Virus record (IMG/VR): IMGVR_UViG_3300010157_000194
Location: 1-28,822 of that record
Direction: 5' to 3' (one strand)
DNA from: a virus
Length of the DNA: 28,822 bases
How positions within the stretch are numbered: the stretch's first letter is position 1; the number at the start of each line of letters is the position of its first letter. The notes under the pieces were generated by a model. The model was given only the letters and a program-made list of their open reading frames with translations, was not told the DNA's origin and did no database searches. Shown piece after piece: positions 6,099 through 11,596 of this stretch. A program made the position numbers and the translations under genes.

Positions 6099-6250
6099 AG
6101 TAAAACTGCCATTAATGATGCAAAGTTGTATGCCGAGAAAAACACAAAGAACCAACCAGCATGATTGGCACCTTGATTAAATGCTTCGGTTGAAGCTCGC
6201 CAGAATAGTATTGTAAAGAAGGTATTTAATGCTAAAAACAAATCAGTCAT
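6095..6250 (-). CDS. Small membrane protein (51 aa)
   Basis: Encodes MTDLFLALNTFFTILFWRAS, then a polar turn, then AGWFFVFFSAYNFASLMAVL. Two hydrophobic segments suggest a hairpin membrane protein. Both ends overlap the neighbours by four bases. Function unknown. Confidence 0.5.
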   Translation of the reverse strand: MTDLFLALNTFFTILFWRASTEAFNQGANHAGWFFVFFSAYNFASLMAVLL

Positions 6251-6471
6251 TTAATTCTTTCAATCAATTCTTTAGCTTCGGTACAATCTACCCGTTCACT
6301 AAATTCTTCTATAACGGACATTTTTATCAGCTCTAGAATACCTTCACAATCAATCCTATCCTTCTTAGATAGAGAAGCGATAAAGATTTCCACCTGGTCC
6401 CATTCTTCAATACTCCAAATAATATCAGCGAGAATCTTTTGCCTAGGTGTTAGACCAACAATTTCAATCAT
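6247..6471 (-). CDS. Unknown soluble protein (74 aa)
   Basis: Starts MIEIVGLTPRQKILADIIWS and appears all-helical with conserved-looking Trp residues. Similar 70-80-residue proteins occur in other T4-like phages, but I know no function. It overlaps the following membrane gene in an ATGA arrangement. Confidence 0.6.
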   Translation of the reverse strand: MIEIVGLTPRQKILADIIWSIEEWDQVEIFIASLSKKDRIDCEGILELIKMSVIEEFSERVDCTEAKELIERIK

Positions 6472-6510
6472 TTTTTTCCTTCAAAGGATTTCCTAGGTTC
6501 CGAGGACTTT

Positions 6511-6696
6511 TTATACCCATTCGTCAACCTCTTTAAAGTCAAAGTATTCACAAATTTCCAACATAACCGCATTAACCAATACGCTCTTAATCTCTTCATC
6601 CGATGGGTTATCGTTATACTTATGAGAGCGACTTATTCCCATTGTGATGCCACGCTCTACACAATCCATCAATACGGTATATTCTTTTACTTTCAT
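6511..6696 (-). CDS. Unknown acidic protein (61 aa)
   Basis: Starts MKVKEYTVLMDCVERGITMG and ends EYFDFKEVDEWV. Soluble, with no recognised motif. Its ATG overlaps the TGA of the upstream gene by four bases. Confidence 0.6.
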   Translation of the reverse strand: MKVKEYTVLMDCVERGITMGISRSHKYNDNPSDEEIKSVLVNAVMLEICEYFDFKEVDEWV

Positions 6697-6926
6697 ATAT
6701 CATTTCCAAAATAAGTGCTACGATTCCGTAGATTTTCATTTACATCAGGTTCAATTCCAAAATGTTGTTTAATCTGGTGTCCAGGATCAGCCCATCCACC
6801 ATCAGCAACTTTAGCACATTCCTGCACAATCAACTCAGCGAATTTTTCTGCGTGTTCTACACCCATCCATTTGCCACTAGAGTCTGTGCCAGCTTGTTTC
6901 ATCAATTGTTCAATTACTCTATTCAT
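6693..6926 (-). CDS. Conserved small phage protein with a FAELIVQEC motif
   Basis: The 77-residue protein (MNRVIEQLMKQAG...) has the motif FAELIVQECAKVAD followed by GHQIKQHFGIEP, a combination seen in many phage hypothetical proteins. It has two relatives in this window: the N-terminus of the protein at 7435-7926 and the 13069-13281 protein. Function unknown, probably soluble and helical. It overlaps both neighbours by four bases. Confidence 0.7.
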   Translation of the reverse strand: MNRVIEQLMKQAGTDSSGKWMGVEHAEKFAELIVQECAKVADGGWADPGHQIKQHFGIEPDVNENLRNRSTYFGNDI

Positions 6927-7087
6927 ACTTTTTCATCCACATTGGCGCCTTTGATTTCAGTTTCAACCTCACTTTGGCGGTCTTTGATGTATTTAATCTG
7001 CTGTTGCTTAATCACTTCTTGTTGGACAAGCTTCTGTAATTCTATTCTATGGTTTAGTGCAGCCAGTGCTATAGGGTTAATTTTCAT
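6923..7087 (-). CDS. Small helical, Gln/Lys-rich protein (54 aa)
   Basis: Encodes MKINPIALAALNHRIELQKL and continues with a Gln/Lys/Glu-rich helix likely to form a coiled coil. The start lies inside the end of the RHH-like gene and the stop overlaps the next ATG. No family recognised. Confidence 0.5.
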   Translation of the reverse strand: MKINPIALAALNHRIELQKLVQQEVIKQQQIKYIKDRQSEVETEIKGANVDEKV

Positions 7088-7247
7088 TTTTTATATACTC
7101 TCTTAATATAGTCTCTATTAACTGGTTCAAGGTTATATCCCGCTCATGTGCCATAAGCATCAATTCATAGAGAAGGTCTTGCTCAAGATCCAATACAACA
7201 TCCACTTTACCATCTGATACTGATAAGGTATGTTCAATATCTATCAT
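7077..7247 (-). CDS. Ribbon-helix-helix-like small protein (56 aa)
   Basis: The sequence pattern is a beta strand (GKVDVVLDL), then a helix (EQDLLYELMLMAHERD), then 'ITLNQLIETILREYI'. This is the layout of Arc/CopG-type ribbon-helix-helix DNA-binding proteins; 'DITLNQLIE' is typical of the second helix. It could be a phage transcription regulator, but no operator is identified. Its start overlaps the upstream gene in an ATGA arrangement. Confidence 0.55.
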   Translation of the reverse strand: MIDIEHTLSVSDGKVDVVLDLEQDLLYELMLMAHERDITLNQLIETILREYIKNEN

Positions 7248-7438
7248 ACATCTTCCAGTTCAGACAATGCATCCGAGATACAACCATCAGCCACACTCAT
7301 TAGAGATTCAATCTCCGAATTAGTGGACAATGGTAATACCTGTAGACCATTCGTCATAGGCGTTGAAGCCCAATGGTATACATCCGAAAGCAACTCTTGT
7401 GCTTGTTCCAATTTTTGTTTCAATTCTGAATTTGTCAT
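7244..7438 (-). CDS. Unknown soluble protein (64 aa)
   Basis: Starts MTNSELKQKLEQAQELLSDV, a helical, coiled-coil-like N-terminus, followed by a Ser/Leu-rich part. No recognised family. Four-base overlaps on both sides fix its place in the operon. Confidence 0.6.
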   Translation of the reverse strand: MTNSELKQKLEQAQELLSDVYHWASTPMTNGLQVLPLSTNSEIESLMSVADGCISDALSELEDV

Positions 7439-7926
7439 ATATTCTTATCCTTGAGTTTGGCTTTAGTTAATTCAACCGCTTGTTCGTAACAAGTGCTGAT
7501 TTTTTGAATTTCAACGCTTTCCTCATCTGTCAGGTCTACCCATGTGCGTTGTTGTGGTATTTGAAAAAAGAATCCAGTTGGCTTTGTTTCATTTTGAATA
7601 CCAGCAGTCCCATTTCCTGCATATTGGGTGTCGGTGGAAACCTGCGTCAACAGTTCAGAGGCGTGTACAGGCACATTCTCTTTATATCCACCGACAAACT
7701 TTTCGGCACACCTTACGCAGTACAGCGCATGGCCCCCTCCAATCCCACATTCAGAACAACCAATTTCTATTTCTTCTTCATTCGTCAGCCCAACCCATGT
7801 GTGTTGTTGTTTCTCTGCTACCAGTTTGGCAAAGGCTTCAAGTTCTTGCGATGTAAAGTAAAACACTTGGTGTTTCTCAAAACATCCAGCCTGTCTAGCC
7901 ATCTCAATGATTTCATTCTGTGTCAT
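7435..7926 (-). CDS. Phage protein with a CxxC zinc-ribbon-like core (163 aa)
   Basis: The N-terminus (MTQNEIIEMARQAGCFEKHQ, then LEAFAKLVAEK) resembles a family frequent in phages. A Cys cluster (GCSEC near residue 58 and CVRC near 71) could bind zinc. The short motif WVGLTNEEE near residue 44 returns as WVDLTDEES near residue 131, suggesting internal duplication. Function unknown. It overlaps both neighbours by four bases. Confidence 0.65.
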   Translation of the reverse strand: MTQNEIIEMARQAGCFEKHQVFYFTSQELEAFAKLVAEKQQHTWVGLTNEEEIEIGCSECGIGGGHALYCVRCAEKFVGGYKENVPVHASELLTQVSTDTQYAGNGTAGIQNETKPTGFFFQIPQQRTWVDLTDEESVEIQKISTCYEQAVELTKAKLKDKNI

Positions 7927-8150
7927 TCTTCTCTCGCTTTCATCATTGCGTCTGCCATTGTAAAAGATAGATACGAAACATAACTATCTAATTTTGGATA
8001 TTCATCAGATAAACCATTTGACAATTCTTTGGCAGGTATTGTTAGTAAACCTTGCATAGCCTTTGCCGCAAAGTAATCACGCAAGGTCATGCCTTTATCT
8101 TTTATTTGTGACCAATCACCGCTTACTGGAAATGCTGGTATATCTTTCAT
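7923..8150 (-). CDS. Conserved phage protein with GMTLRDYFAAKAMQGL motif (75 aa)
   Basis: I chose the ATG at 8150, which overlaps the stop of the upstream membrane gene (ATGA). The result, MKDIPAFPVSGDWSQ followed by GMTLRDYFAAKAMQGL, matches the usual start and core of a very common phage and prophage family of unknown function. The longer open frame upstream is occupied by the membrane-protein gene. Confidence 0.75.
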   Translation of the reverse strand: MKDIPAFPVSGDWSQIKDKGMTLRDYFAAKAMQGLLTIPAKELSNGLSDEYPKLDSYVSYLSFTMADAMMKAREE

Positions 8151-8254
8151 ATCAAATAACCTATAATAAACGCTAATGCAAAACCCACTATACAAAAGTA
8201 TAGGGTACCAATAGAGAACAAAAAAGCATCATCAAAAAAATCATTTAGTTTCAT
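8147..8254 (-). CDS. 35-residue membrane protein
   Basis: Encodes MKLNDFFDDAFLFSIGTLYF followed by CIVGFALAFIIGYLI, a single hydrophobic segment. It overlaps both flanking genes by four bases, which strongly favours it being translated. Function unknown. Confidence 0.5.
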   Translation of the reverse strand: MKLNDFFDDAFLFSIGTLYFCIVGFALAFIIGYLI

Positions 8255-8415
8255 TCCGCATAAACCAGACTTCTGGCCTCCAATTTAGTCACAGGGCATT
8301 CAAAGTGCATAATGTCACGACCTTGTATGTCCTCTTCCACATTTAAAAATTTGATGCTATTCATATCATGCTCTTCGGAACACTCAGTACAAATCACGAT
8401 AAAATTTCTATTCAT
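8251..8415 (-). CDS. Small Cys-containing protein (54 aa)
   Basis: Encodes MNRNFIVICTECSEEHDMN, with a CxxC pair, later HFEC, and ends SLVYAE. The Cys/His set could bind one zinc ion. It is the first gene of the overlapping string running left to 5804 and sits just downstream of the GGATCC repeat block. No promoter with a good -35 was found directly upstream. Confidence 0.5.
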   Translation of the reverse strand: MNRNFIVICTECSEEHDMNSIKFLNVEEDIQGRDIMHFECPVTKLEARSLVYAE

Positions 8416-8454
8416 ATAATACATCCTAACATAAACACAAGTACCTTAGTGGCA

Positions 8455-8660
8455 AACTAAGGATCCTTTGCCTGAAACACCTCCAGAGAATGACGGGGGG
8501 CTGTATATAAAGTAAGGATCCTTTGCCTCAATTACTTCCAGAGGGAGACGGGGGTCTCTCGGATAATTAATTAAGGGATCCTCATGTGGTTCCCAGAGTC
8601 TCCTTTCTAAGGATCCTTACCACTTAATATAACTGCTCTCCAGTCTTGACGGGGGGCTGC
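8455..8660. repeat. Gene-free block with four GGATCC-centred repeats
   Basis: The stretch from 8416 to 8663 has no convincing gene. It contains GGATCC at 8461, 8516, 8576 and 8611, mostly within AAGGATCCTT-like palindromes. Three copies of a GACGGGGG(G)-containing segment lie at about 8492, 8547 and 8648, with CCAGAG or CCAG elements between them. The unit order is GGATCC, CCAGAG, GACGGGGG, repeated with drift at roughly 55-60 bases; the third and fourth copies are rearranged. It separates two operons. It could be a structured RNA, an array of protein sites or a recombination site. Confidence 0.6.
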
Positions 8661-8663
8661 TAA

Positions 8664-8813
8664 TCACTCACTCAGTTTAAACACTCTCAGAATTTCAGGG
8701 CATGCTTCACGAGGCACACCTTCCATCACCATCAGTTCAATTATGGATTCATCCGACAAACCTGTCTCCAGTGATTCAACCAACAAAATATTTAACTCAC
8801 TCATCCTGCTCAT
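8664..8813 (-). CDS. Unknown small protein (49 aa)
   Basis: Encodes MSRMSELNILLVESLETGLS and ends EILRVFKLSE. A GAGAGGA ribosome site lies upstream of the ATG. Soluble and helical. It is the last gene of the operon that starts at the 9782-9809 promoter. The repeat block follows its stop. Confidence 0.5.
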   Translation of the reverse strand: MSRMSELNILLVESLETGLSDESIIELMVMEGVPREACPEILRVFKLSE

Positions 8814-8823
8814 GTTTTTCCTC

Positions 8824-9135
8824 TCAAAAGGTGTTCAAACTTGGTTCAAATTCGGCAATATACTGGCGCTCCCTTTGGTGTGCAGGTTTGCGACCTCTCA
8901 CCACCTCAAGCACCTCATAGCGCCACTCTGCATCAGCATTGGCTCTCAGAGCATTACAGAATGACCATTGCTTGTCTTCCTTCATGGCACGGGACACATG
9001 CTTCTGCCATCTGACCTTAACTGAGCGCAAGAAGGCTTGTCCCTGTGCTACTGTTAGACCAATGTAATTATCACCAGTGTCCACACAGGTCACTTGGTAT
9101 ATCACATGGTTACGGTCAGAGCGCTTTTTTCTCAT
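8824..9135 (-). CDS. GIY-YIG nuclease domain protein (103 aa)
   Basis: I chose the start at 9135 (MRKKRSDRNHVIYQVTC), just after the stop of the upstream small gene. A longer frame runs through that gene. The pattern VIYQVTC, DNYIGLT, then RWQKHVSRA, and a Glu-containing helix 'HQRERQYIAEFEP' fits a minimal GIY-YIG nuclease domain. Such proteins act as homing endonucleases or as DNA-nicking enzymes. No separate DNA-binding domain is present. Confidence 0.65.
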   Translation of the reverse strand: MRKKRSDRNHVIYQVTCVDTGDNYIGLTVAQGQAFLRSVKVRWQKHVSRAMKEDKQWSFCNALRANADAEWRYEVLEVVRGRKPAHQRERQYIAEFEPSLNTF

Positions 9136-9136
9136 A

Positions 9137-9256
9137 TTAATTAGGCAGTAACTCGCTGATTTTCTCTTGCAAATCCATAATGAAGTCTTGAGCATCCTCT
9201 TCATTCATTTCAGCTATTTGCGCTTCTACTAGCGCTACTATTTCATTTAAACTCAT
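9137..9256 (-). CDS. 39-residue acidic helical protein
   Basis: Encodes MSLNEIVALVEAQIAEMNEE and ends EKISELLPN. It starts inside the stop of the upstream gene (ATGA) and ends one base before the start of the GIY-YIG gene. No family recognised. Confidence 0.5.
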   Translation of the reverse strand: MSLNEIVALVEAQIAEMNEEDAQDFIMDLQEKISELLPN

Positions 9257-9519
9257 ATGTAAAAATCCTCTGTAAATCGGCAAGCATCGTATACCATCTC
9301 ACGCACAGCTGTATCCATTGCTTCACCATAGCGCTCAGGTTCACTCTTGGCGAGGTCTTTCAAACTCTGATAAACAACCGTCCAAGGATTGTTATTTGCT
9401 CTATGATAGTCTACAATGAAAGCAACAGCGTTGTTACCTTCATCGGTGAACATTCCAAAGTAGCGTGGTTCAATAGGCAATGCCATTGTAACTGTGGTTT
9501 CATTTTGCGATACTATCAT
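9253..9519 (-). CDS. Unknown soluble protein (88 aa)
   Basis: The ATG at 9519 is preceded by GGAGATAAT, so MIVSQNETTVTMALPIEP is preferred over an upstream in-frame ATG. The product contains DEGNNAVAFIVDYHRANNNP, suggesting a compact alpha/beta domain. Function unknown. Confidence 0.6.
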   Translation of the reverse strand: MIVSQNETTVTMALPIEPRYFGMFTDEGNNAVAFIVDYHRANNNPWTVVYQSLKDLAKSEPERYGEAMDTAVREMVYDACRFTEDFYI

Positions 9520-9520
9520 A

Positions 9521-9604
9521 TTATCTCCAGAAAAACAAATCAAGCACTAATACCACCATAGCGATACTATACACGGCAATTATCACGGTTTTTTCTAATG
9601 TCAT
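9521..9604 (-). CDS. 27-residue membrane peptide
   Basis: Encodes MTLEKTVIIAVYSIAMVVLV and ends LDLFFWR, a single hydrophobic segment. AAGGAAAC lies upstream as ribosome site. Its stop TAA sits within the ribosome site of the next gene. Confidence 0.45.
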   Translation of the reverse strand: MTLEKTVIIAVYSIAMVVLVLDLFFWR

Positions 9605-9613
9605 TTTGTTTCC

Positions 9614-9754
9614 TTAAGCTAAATCAATAACCACTTCACCGTCATCATCCATGAAAACGGTTGGTTTACAATAACCATAATCGCTGTCGTTCACAATCAC
9701 GGGAGCATCAGCTGGCATTTTGTTCAATAGGGCGATTAAATCTTTTACTGTCAT
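9614..9754 (-). CDS. Unknown 46-residue protein, first gene of an early operon
   Basis: Encodes MTVKDLIALLNKMPADAPVI followed by a hydrophilic part with DDDGEVVIDLA. This 'LIxxLxxMPxDAxV' opening is common in small phage proteins. The leader (CCATAGATTGAGAAAGCAAC) has only a weak ribosome site. Transcription should start from the 9782-9809 promoter. Confidence 0.55.
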   Translation of the reverse strand: MTVKDLIALLNKMPADAPVIVNDSDYGYCKPTVFMDDDGEVVIDLA

Positions 9755-9781
9755 TTTGTTGCTTTCTCAATCTATGGATGG

Positions 9782-9809
9782 AGTATATCAGAACCAAGGC
9801 AATTGTCAA
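9782..9809 (-). promoter_or_regulatory. Early sigma70-type promoter
   Basis: Minus strand TTGACA (9804-9809), 16-base spacer, TATACT (9782-9787), followed by CCATCCATAGATTGAGAAAG. The -10 region and leader nearly match those at 10283-10310. Confidence 0.85.
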
Positions 9810-9837
9810 TGGTAGATAAAAGTCTTACTTTATTCCA

Positions 9838-9917
9838 CTCAACTAATGTAAGCACTCTAGCACTTACATTAGTTGCCAGTATTCTTTCAACTGGCACCAT
9901 CAGGGATACGATCCCCT
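9838..9917 (-). other. Three tandem hairpins downstream of a basic-protein gene
   Basis: In the 3' region of the gene ending at 9921, three inverted repeats follow each other. They are a 12-bp stem AACTAATGTAAG with its complement around a 10-base loop (about 9840-9873), a 7-bp stem TGCCAGT/ACTGGCA (about 9875-9897) and GGGAT/ATCCC around ACG (about 9902-9914). None has a following U run on either strand, so a simple intrinsic terminator is unlikely. They could stabilise the mRNA end, be processing sites, or be a small RNA. Confidence 0.5.
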
Positions 9918-9920
9918 CGG

Positions 9921-10238
9921 TTAAGCAATTTTCTTAACTGTAACCTTAGAAGGTTTGCGGTTCGCTTTTAGTGCTTTGATACCAACGGGGCCGGTTTTCA
10001 AAGCAAGCAATTTTGCTTCTAGTTTGACAATGCGAGCAGCTTTTTTCTCTGCACGGTCAATTGCTTTCAACTCTTTAGCAGCAGCTTTCTCTGCACGGAT
10101 TTGAATACGAGCATCTTTACGAGCACGGCGGAGGTCAGCAACTTCTTTACGAATAGCGACAACTACTGCTTTAGCTGCAGCGAGGTCTTCTTTTTTAGAA
10201 GTGATGGCGAGAGAGGTGAGACCTGTGGGTTTTGACAT
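9921..10238 (-). CDS. Highly basic Lys/Ala-rich protein, possible nucleic-acid binder (105 aa)
   Basis: The start at 10238 (MSKPTGLTSLAITSKKEDLA) has AAAGGAAAT upstream and is preferred over an in-frame upstream ATG. The middle (about residues 17-82) is a long helix or coiled coil dominated by Ala, Lys, Arg and Glu. The end is basic (ANRKPSKVTVKKIA). The composition suggests binding to DNA, RNA or another acidic partner, but no family is recognised. It has its own strong promoter and is followed by three hairpins, so it forms a single-gene unit. Confidence 0.65.
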   Translation of the reverse strand: MSKPTGLTSLAITSKKEDLAAAKAVVVAIRKEVADLRRARKDARIQIRAEKAAAKELKAIDRAEKKAARIVKLEAKLLALKTGPVGIKALKANRKPSKVTVKKIA

Positions 10239-10282
10239 TTTATTTCCTTTAAAAATTTGTCTGTTTTTCAATCTATGGATGG

Positions 10283-10310
10283 AGTATATCACAATGGGCA
10301 GATTTGTCAA
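10283..10310 (-). promoter_or_regulatory. Early sigma70-type promoter
   Basis: Minus strand TTGACA (10305-10310), 16-base spacer, TATACT (10283-10288), then CCATCCATAGATTGAAAAAC. It belongs to the same promoter cassette as 9782-9809. Confidence 0.85.
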
Positions 10311-10342
10311 GCACTATTTTAATACTTGACTAATTTGGTCAG

Positions 10343-10750
10343 TTATACTTTCATGGATGTAACTAATTCGTATACAGCGTCACGAATAGCATTAATTGAA
10401 TCTCTCATGCAAACAAAAGAATCAATCACTTCTGGATTTGTAGAACTTTCGTTTTCGGAAAGAGCATCATAGGGTGGGGTTTCAATATTATCAAAACTGT
10501 ATTTGATATTTTGGTACAATTGAATACTTTCGTTTTCAAGGTTATCTAGCATATTGTTACTAATGTATTCAGATTCTTCAATCATTAATATTAAAGTTTG
10601 CACATTTTCAGCACTAATACGAATTTCTAACAATTCTTCAGCAAACGATTCTAAATCTATTACTTCTGTAACATTTTCAGTTTCAGATATAATACTTTCG
10701 CACTCATTAACGATTGTTTCAACTATAGTATTCATTTGTTCAATATTCAT
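10343..10750 (-). CDS. Acidic helical protein, unknown (135 aa)
   Basis: Starts MNIEQMNTIVETIVNECESI. The whole protein is Glu/Asn/Ile-rich and looks alpha-helical, with no membrane segment. It has no strong ribosome site (AGAAAGCAACAAA before the ATG), like the first gene behind the 9782-9809 promoter. It is a single-gene unit with its own promoter. Its acidic nature beside the very basic 9921-10238 protein is notable, but a link is unproven. Confidence 0.6.
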   Translation of the reverse strand: MNIEQMNTIVETIVNECESIISETENVTEVIDLESFAEELLEIRISAENVQTLILMIEESEYISNNMLDNLENESIQLYQNIKYSFDNIETPPYDALSENESSTNPEVIDSFVCMRDSINAIRDAVYELVTSMKV

Positions 10751-10775
10751 TTTGTTGCTTTCTCAATATGTAGCC

Positions 10776-10803
10776 AGTATATCATAACTGGCAATAATGT
10801 CAA
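10776..10803 (-). promoter_or_regulatory. Early sigma70-type promoter
   Basis: Minus strand TTGACA (10798-10803), 16-base spacer, TATACT (10776-10781). The leader ATTGAGAAAGCAACAAAATG matches that of the 9614-9754 gene. Confidence 0.85.
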
Positions 10804-10833
10804 GCGTAGAGAATAGTATTACAACCAATCCGG

Positions 10834-11064
10834 TCAAGTATCAAACTCGCAGGCTGTAGTGCTTTCGTATTCAACAAAGGCCACCTCATTAGCATCTAGT
10901 AATACGGTGGTTCGCTCTTCGCCAAACATAGTAATAGGAAAGTACAAATCCACATTGTGTTGTACTTTACCGCCAAATTTAACCCTAGAATTAGTTACTA
11001 CTCCCTCTACAGGAGTAGTACCAAGGTAGTAACCCTTAACTGTAAGACCTTCTAAATTCCACAT
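10834..11064 (-). CDS. Unknown beta-rich protein (76 aa)
   Basis: Starts MWNLEGLTVKGYYLGTTPVE and has alternating hydrophobic residues typical of small beta-barrels, with 'EGVVTNSRVKFGG' in the centre. I think of an SH3-like fold, without certainty. GAGAGGGTAAC serves as ribosome site. It is a single-gene unit behind the promoter at 11094-11121. Confidence 0.55.
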   Translation of the reverse strand: MWNLEGLTVKGYYLGTTPVEGVVTNSRVKFGGKVQHNVDLYFPITMFGEERTTVLLDANEVAFVEYESTTACEFDT

Positions 11065-11093
11065 AATGTTACCCTCTCAACTAATAAGAATCC

Positions 11094-11121
11094 AGTATAT
11101 CACAACCAATAAAAAAGTCAA
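11094..11121 (-). promoter_or_regulatory. Early sigma70-type promoter
   Basis: Minus strand TTGACT (11116-11121), 16-base spacer, TATACT (11094-11099). Its -35 faces the -35 of the plus-strand promoter 34 bases away, forming a divergent pair with GCTTGAC shared as an inverted repeat. Confidence 0.8.
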
Positions 11122-11154
11122 GCATCTATGTTGCTTTTACACAACAACGAATGC

Positions 11155-11183
11155 TTGACAAAACGGCAATTATATGATATACT
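11155..11183 (+). promoter_or_regulatory. Plus-strand promoter, no gene downstream in its sense
   Basis: Plus strand TTGACA (11155-11160), 17-base spacer, TATACT (11178-11183). All genes to the right lie on the minus strand, so a transcript from here would be antisense to the zinc-finger/NUMOD-like gene (11264-11590) or a short RNA covering the direct repeats. Confidence 0.65.
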
Positions 11184-11212
11184 TTAGGGGTGGTTACGGG
11201 GCGGGATATATC

Positions 11213-11268
11213 TGATACCCATAGGTTTCATTATAGTATAACAATTGATACTCATAGGTTTCATTATA
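11213..11268. repeat. Two 23-base direct repeats, offset 33
   Basis: The unit TGATACYCATAGGTTTCATT plus ATA occurs at 11213-11235 and 11246-11268 with a single difference. The second copy overlaps the last codons of the 11264-11590 gene. They lie about 30 bases after the -10 of the plus-strand promoter. Tandem operator or iteron function is possible. Confidence 0.7.
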
Positions 11269-11590
11269 ATCTGAGATTATCATCATCATCAAAAGTGGGT
11301 ATCTCAACAGCCCAATCGTCTGGCTCTAGTATATAATGACCTTCTTTTATTTTCTGATTAATCTCAGCACGCTTAGTATTCTGTCTTGCAACCATATGAC
11401 CCGTTGCAATACCCTCTGGCGTTTGAAAATACTCATTTACTGTATTAGTTATTTTCTCTCTGGTCTCTTCGGATTGCTCTCTGCCCGTATTATTAACTGT
11501 TGAAGCACAAGACTGAGAACAGTAATTACCTTTCTTCCTGTGTTCGGTATCGCAATTGGGACATCGTTTTAATCTATACACGCCTGGCAT
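11264..11590 (-). CDS. Zinc-finger, NUMOD-like homing-endonuclease-associated protein (108 aa)
   Basis: The N-terminus CPNC...HRKKGNYCSQSC (residues 9-29) is a CxxC/CxxxC zinc-finger-like motif like those at the start of many phage homing endonucleases. A NUMOD3-like stretch (SEETREKITNTV) follows, and then a region resembling the start of related HNH proteins. The catalytic HNH core is not evident, so it may be a truncated homing endonuclease or a stand-alone DNA-binding protein. It lies directly downstream of a GIY-YIG endonuclease gene. Confidence 0.55.
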   Translation of the reverse strand: MPGVYRLKRCPNCDTEHRKKGNYCSQSCASTVNNTGREQSEETREKITNTVNEYFQTPEGIATGHMVARQNTKRAEINQKIKEGHYILEPDDWAVEIPTFDDDDNLRL

Positions 11591-11596
11591 ATATTA

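Noticed and set aside
8455-8660. CRISPR-like array
   Set aside because: The repeats are drifted, unequal in spacing and partly rearranged; there are no regular spacers of constant length and no cas genes.
9838-9917. A tRNA gene
   Set aside because: Anticodon- and T-arm-like hairpins can be drawn, but no 7-bp acceptor stem or TTC-type T loop joins them into a cloverleaf.
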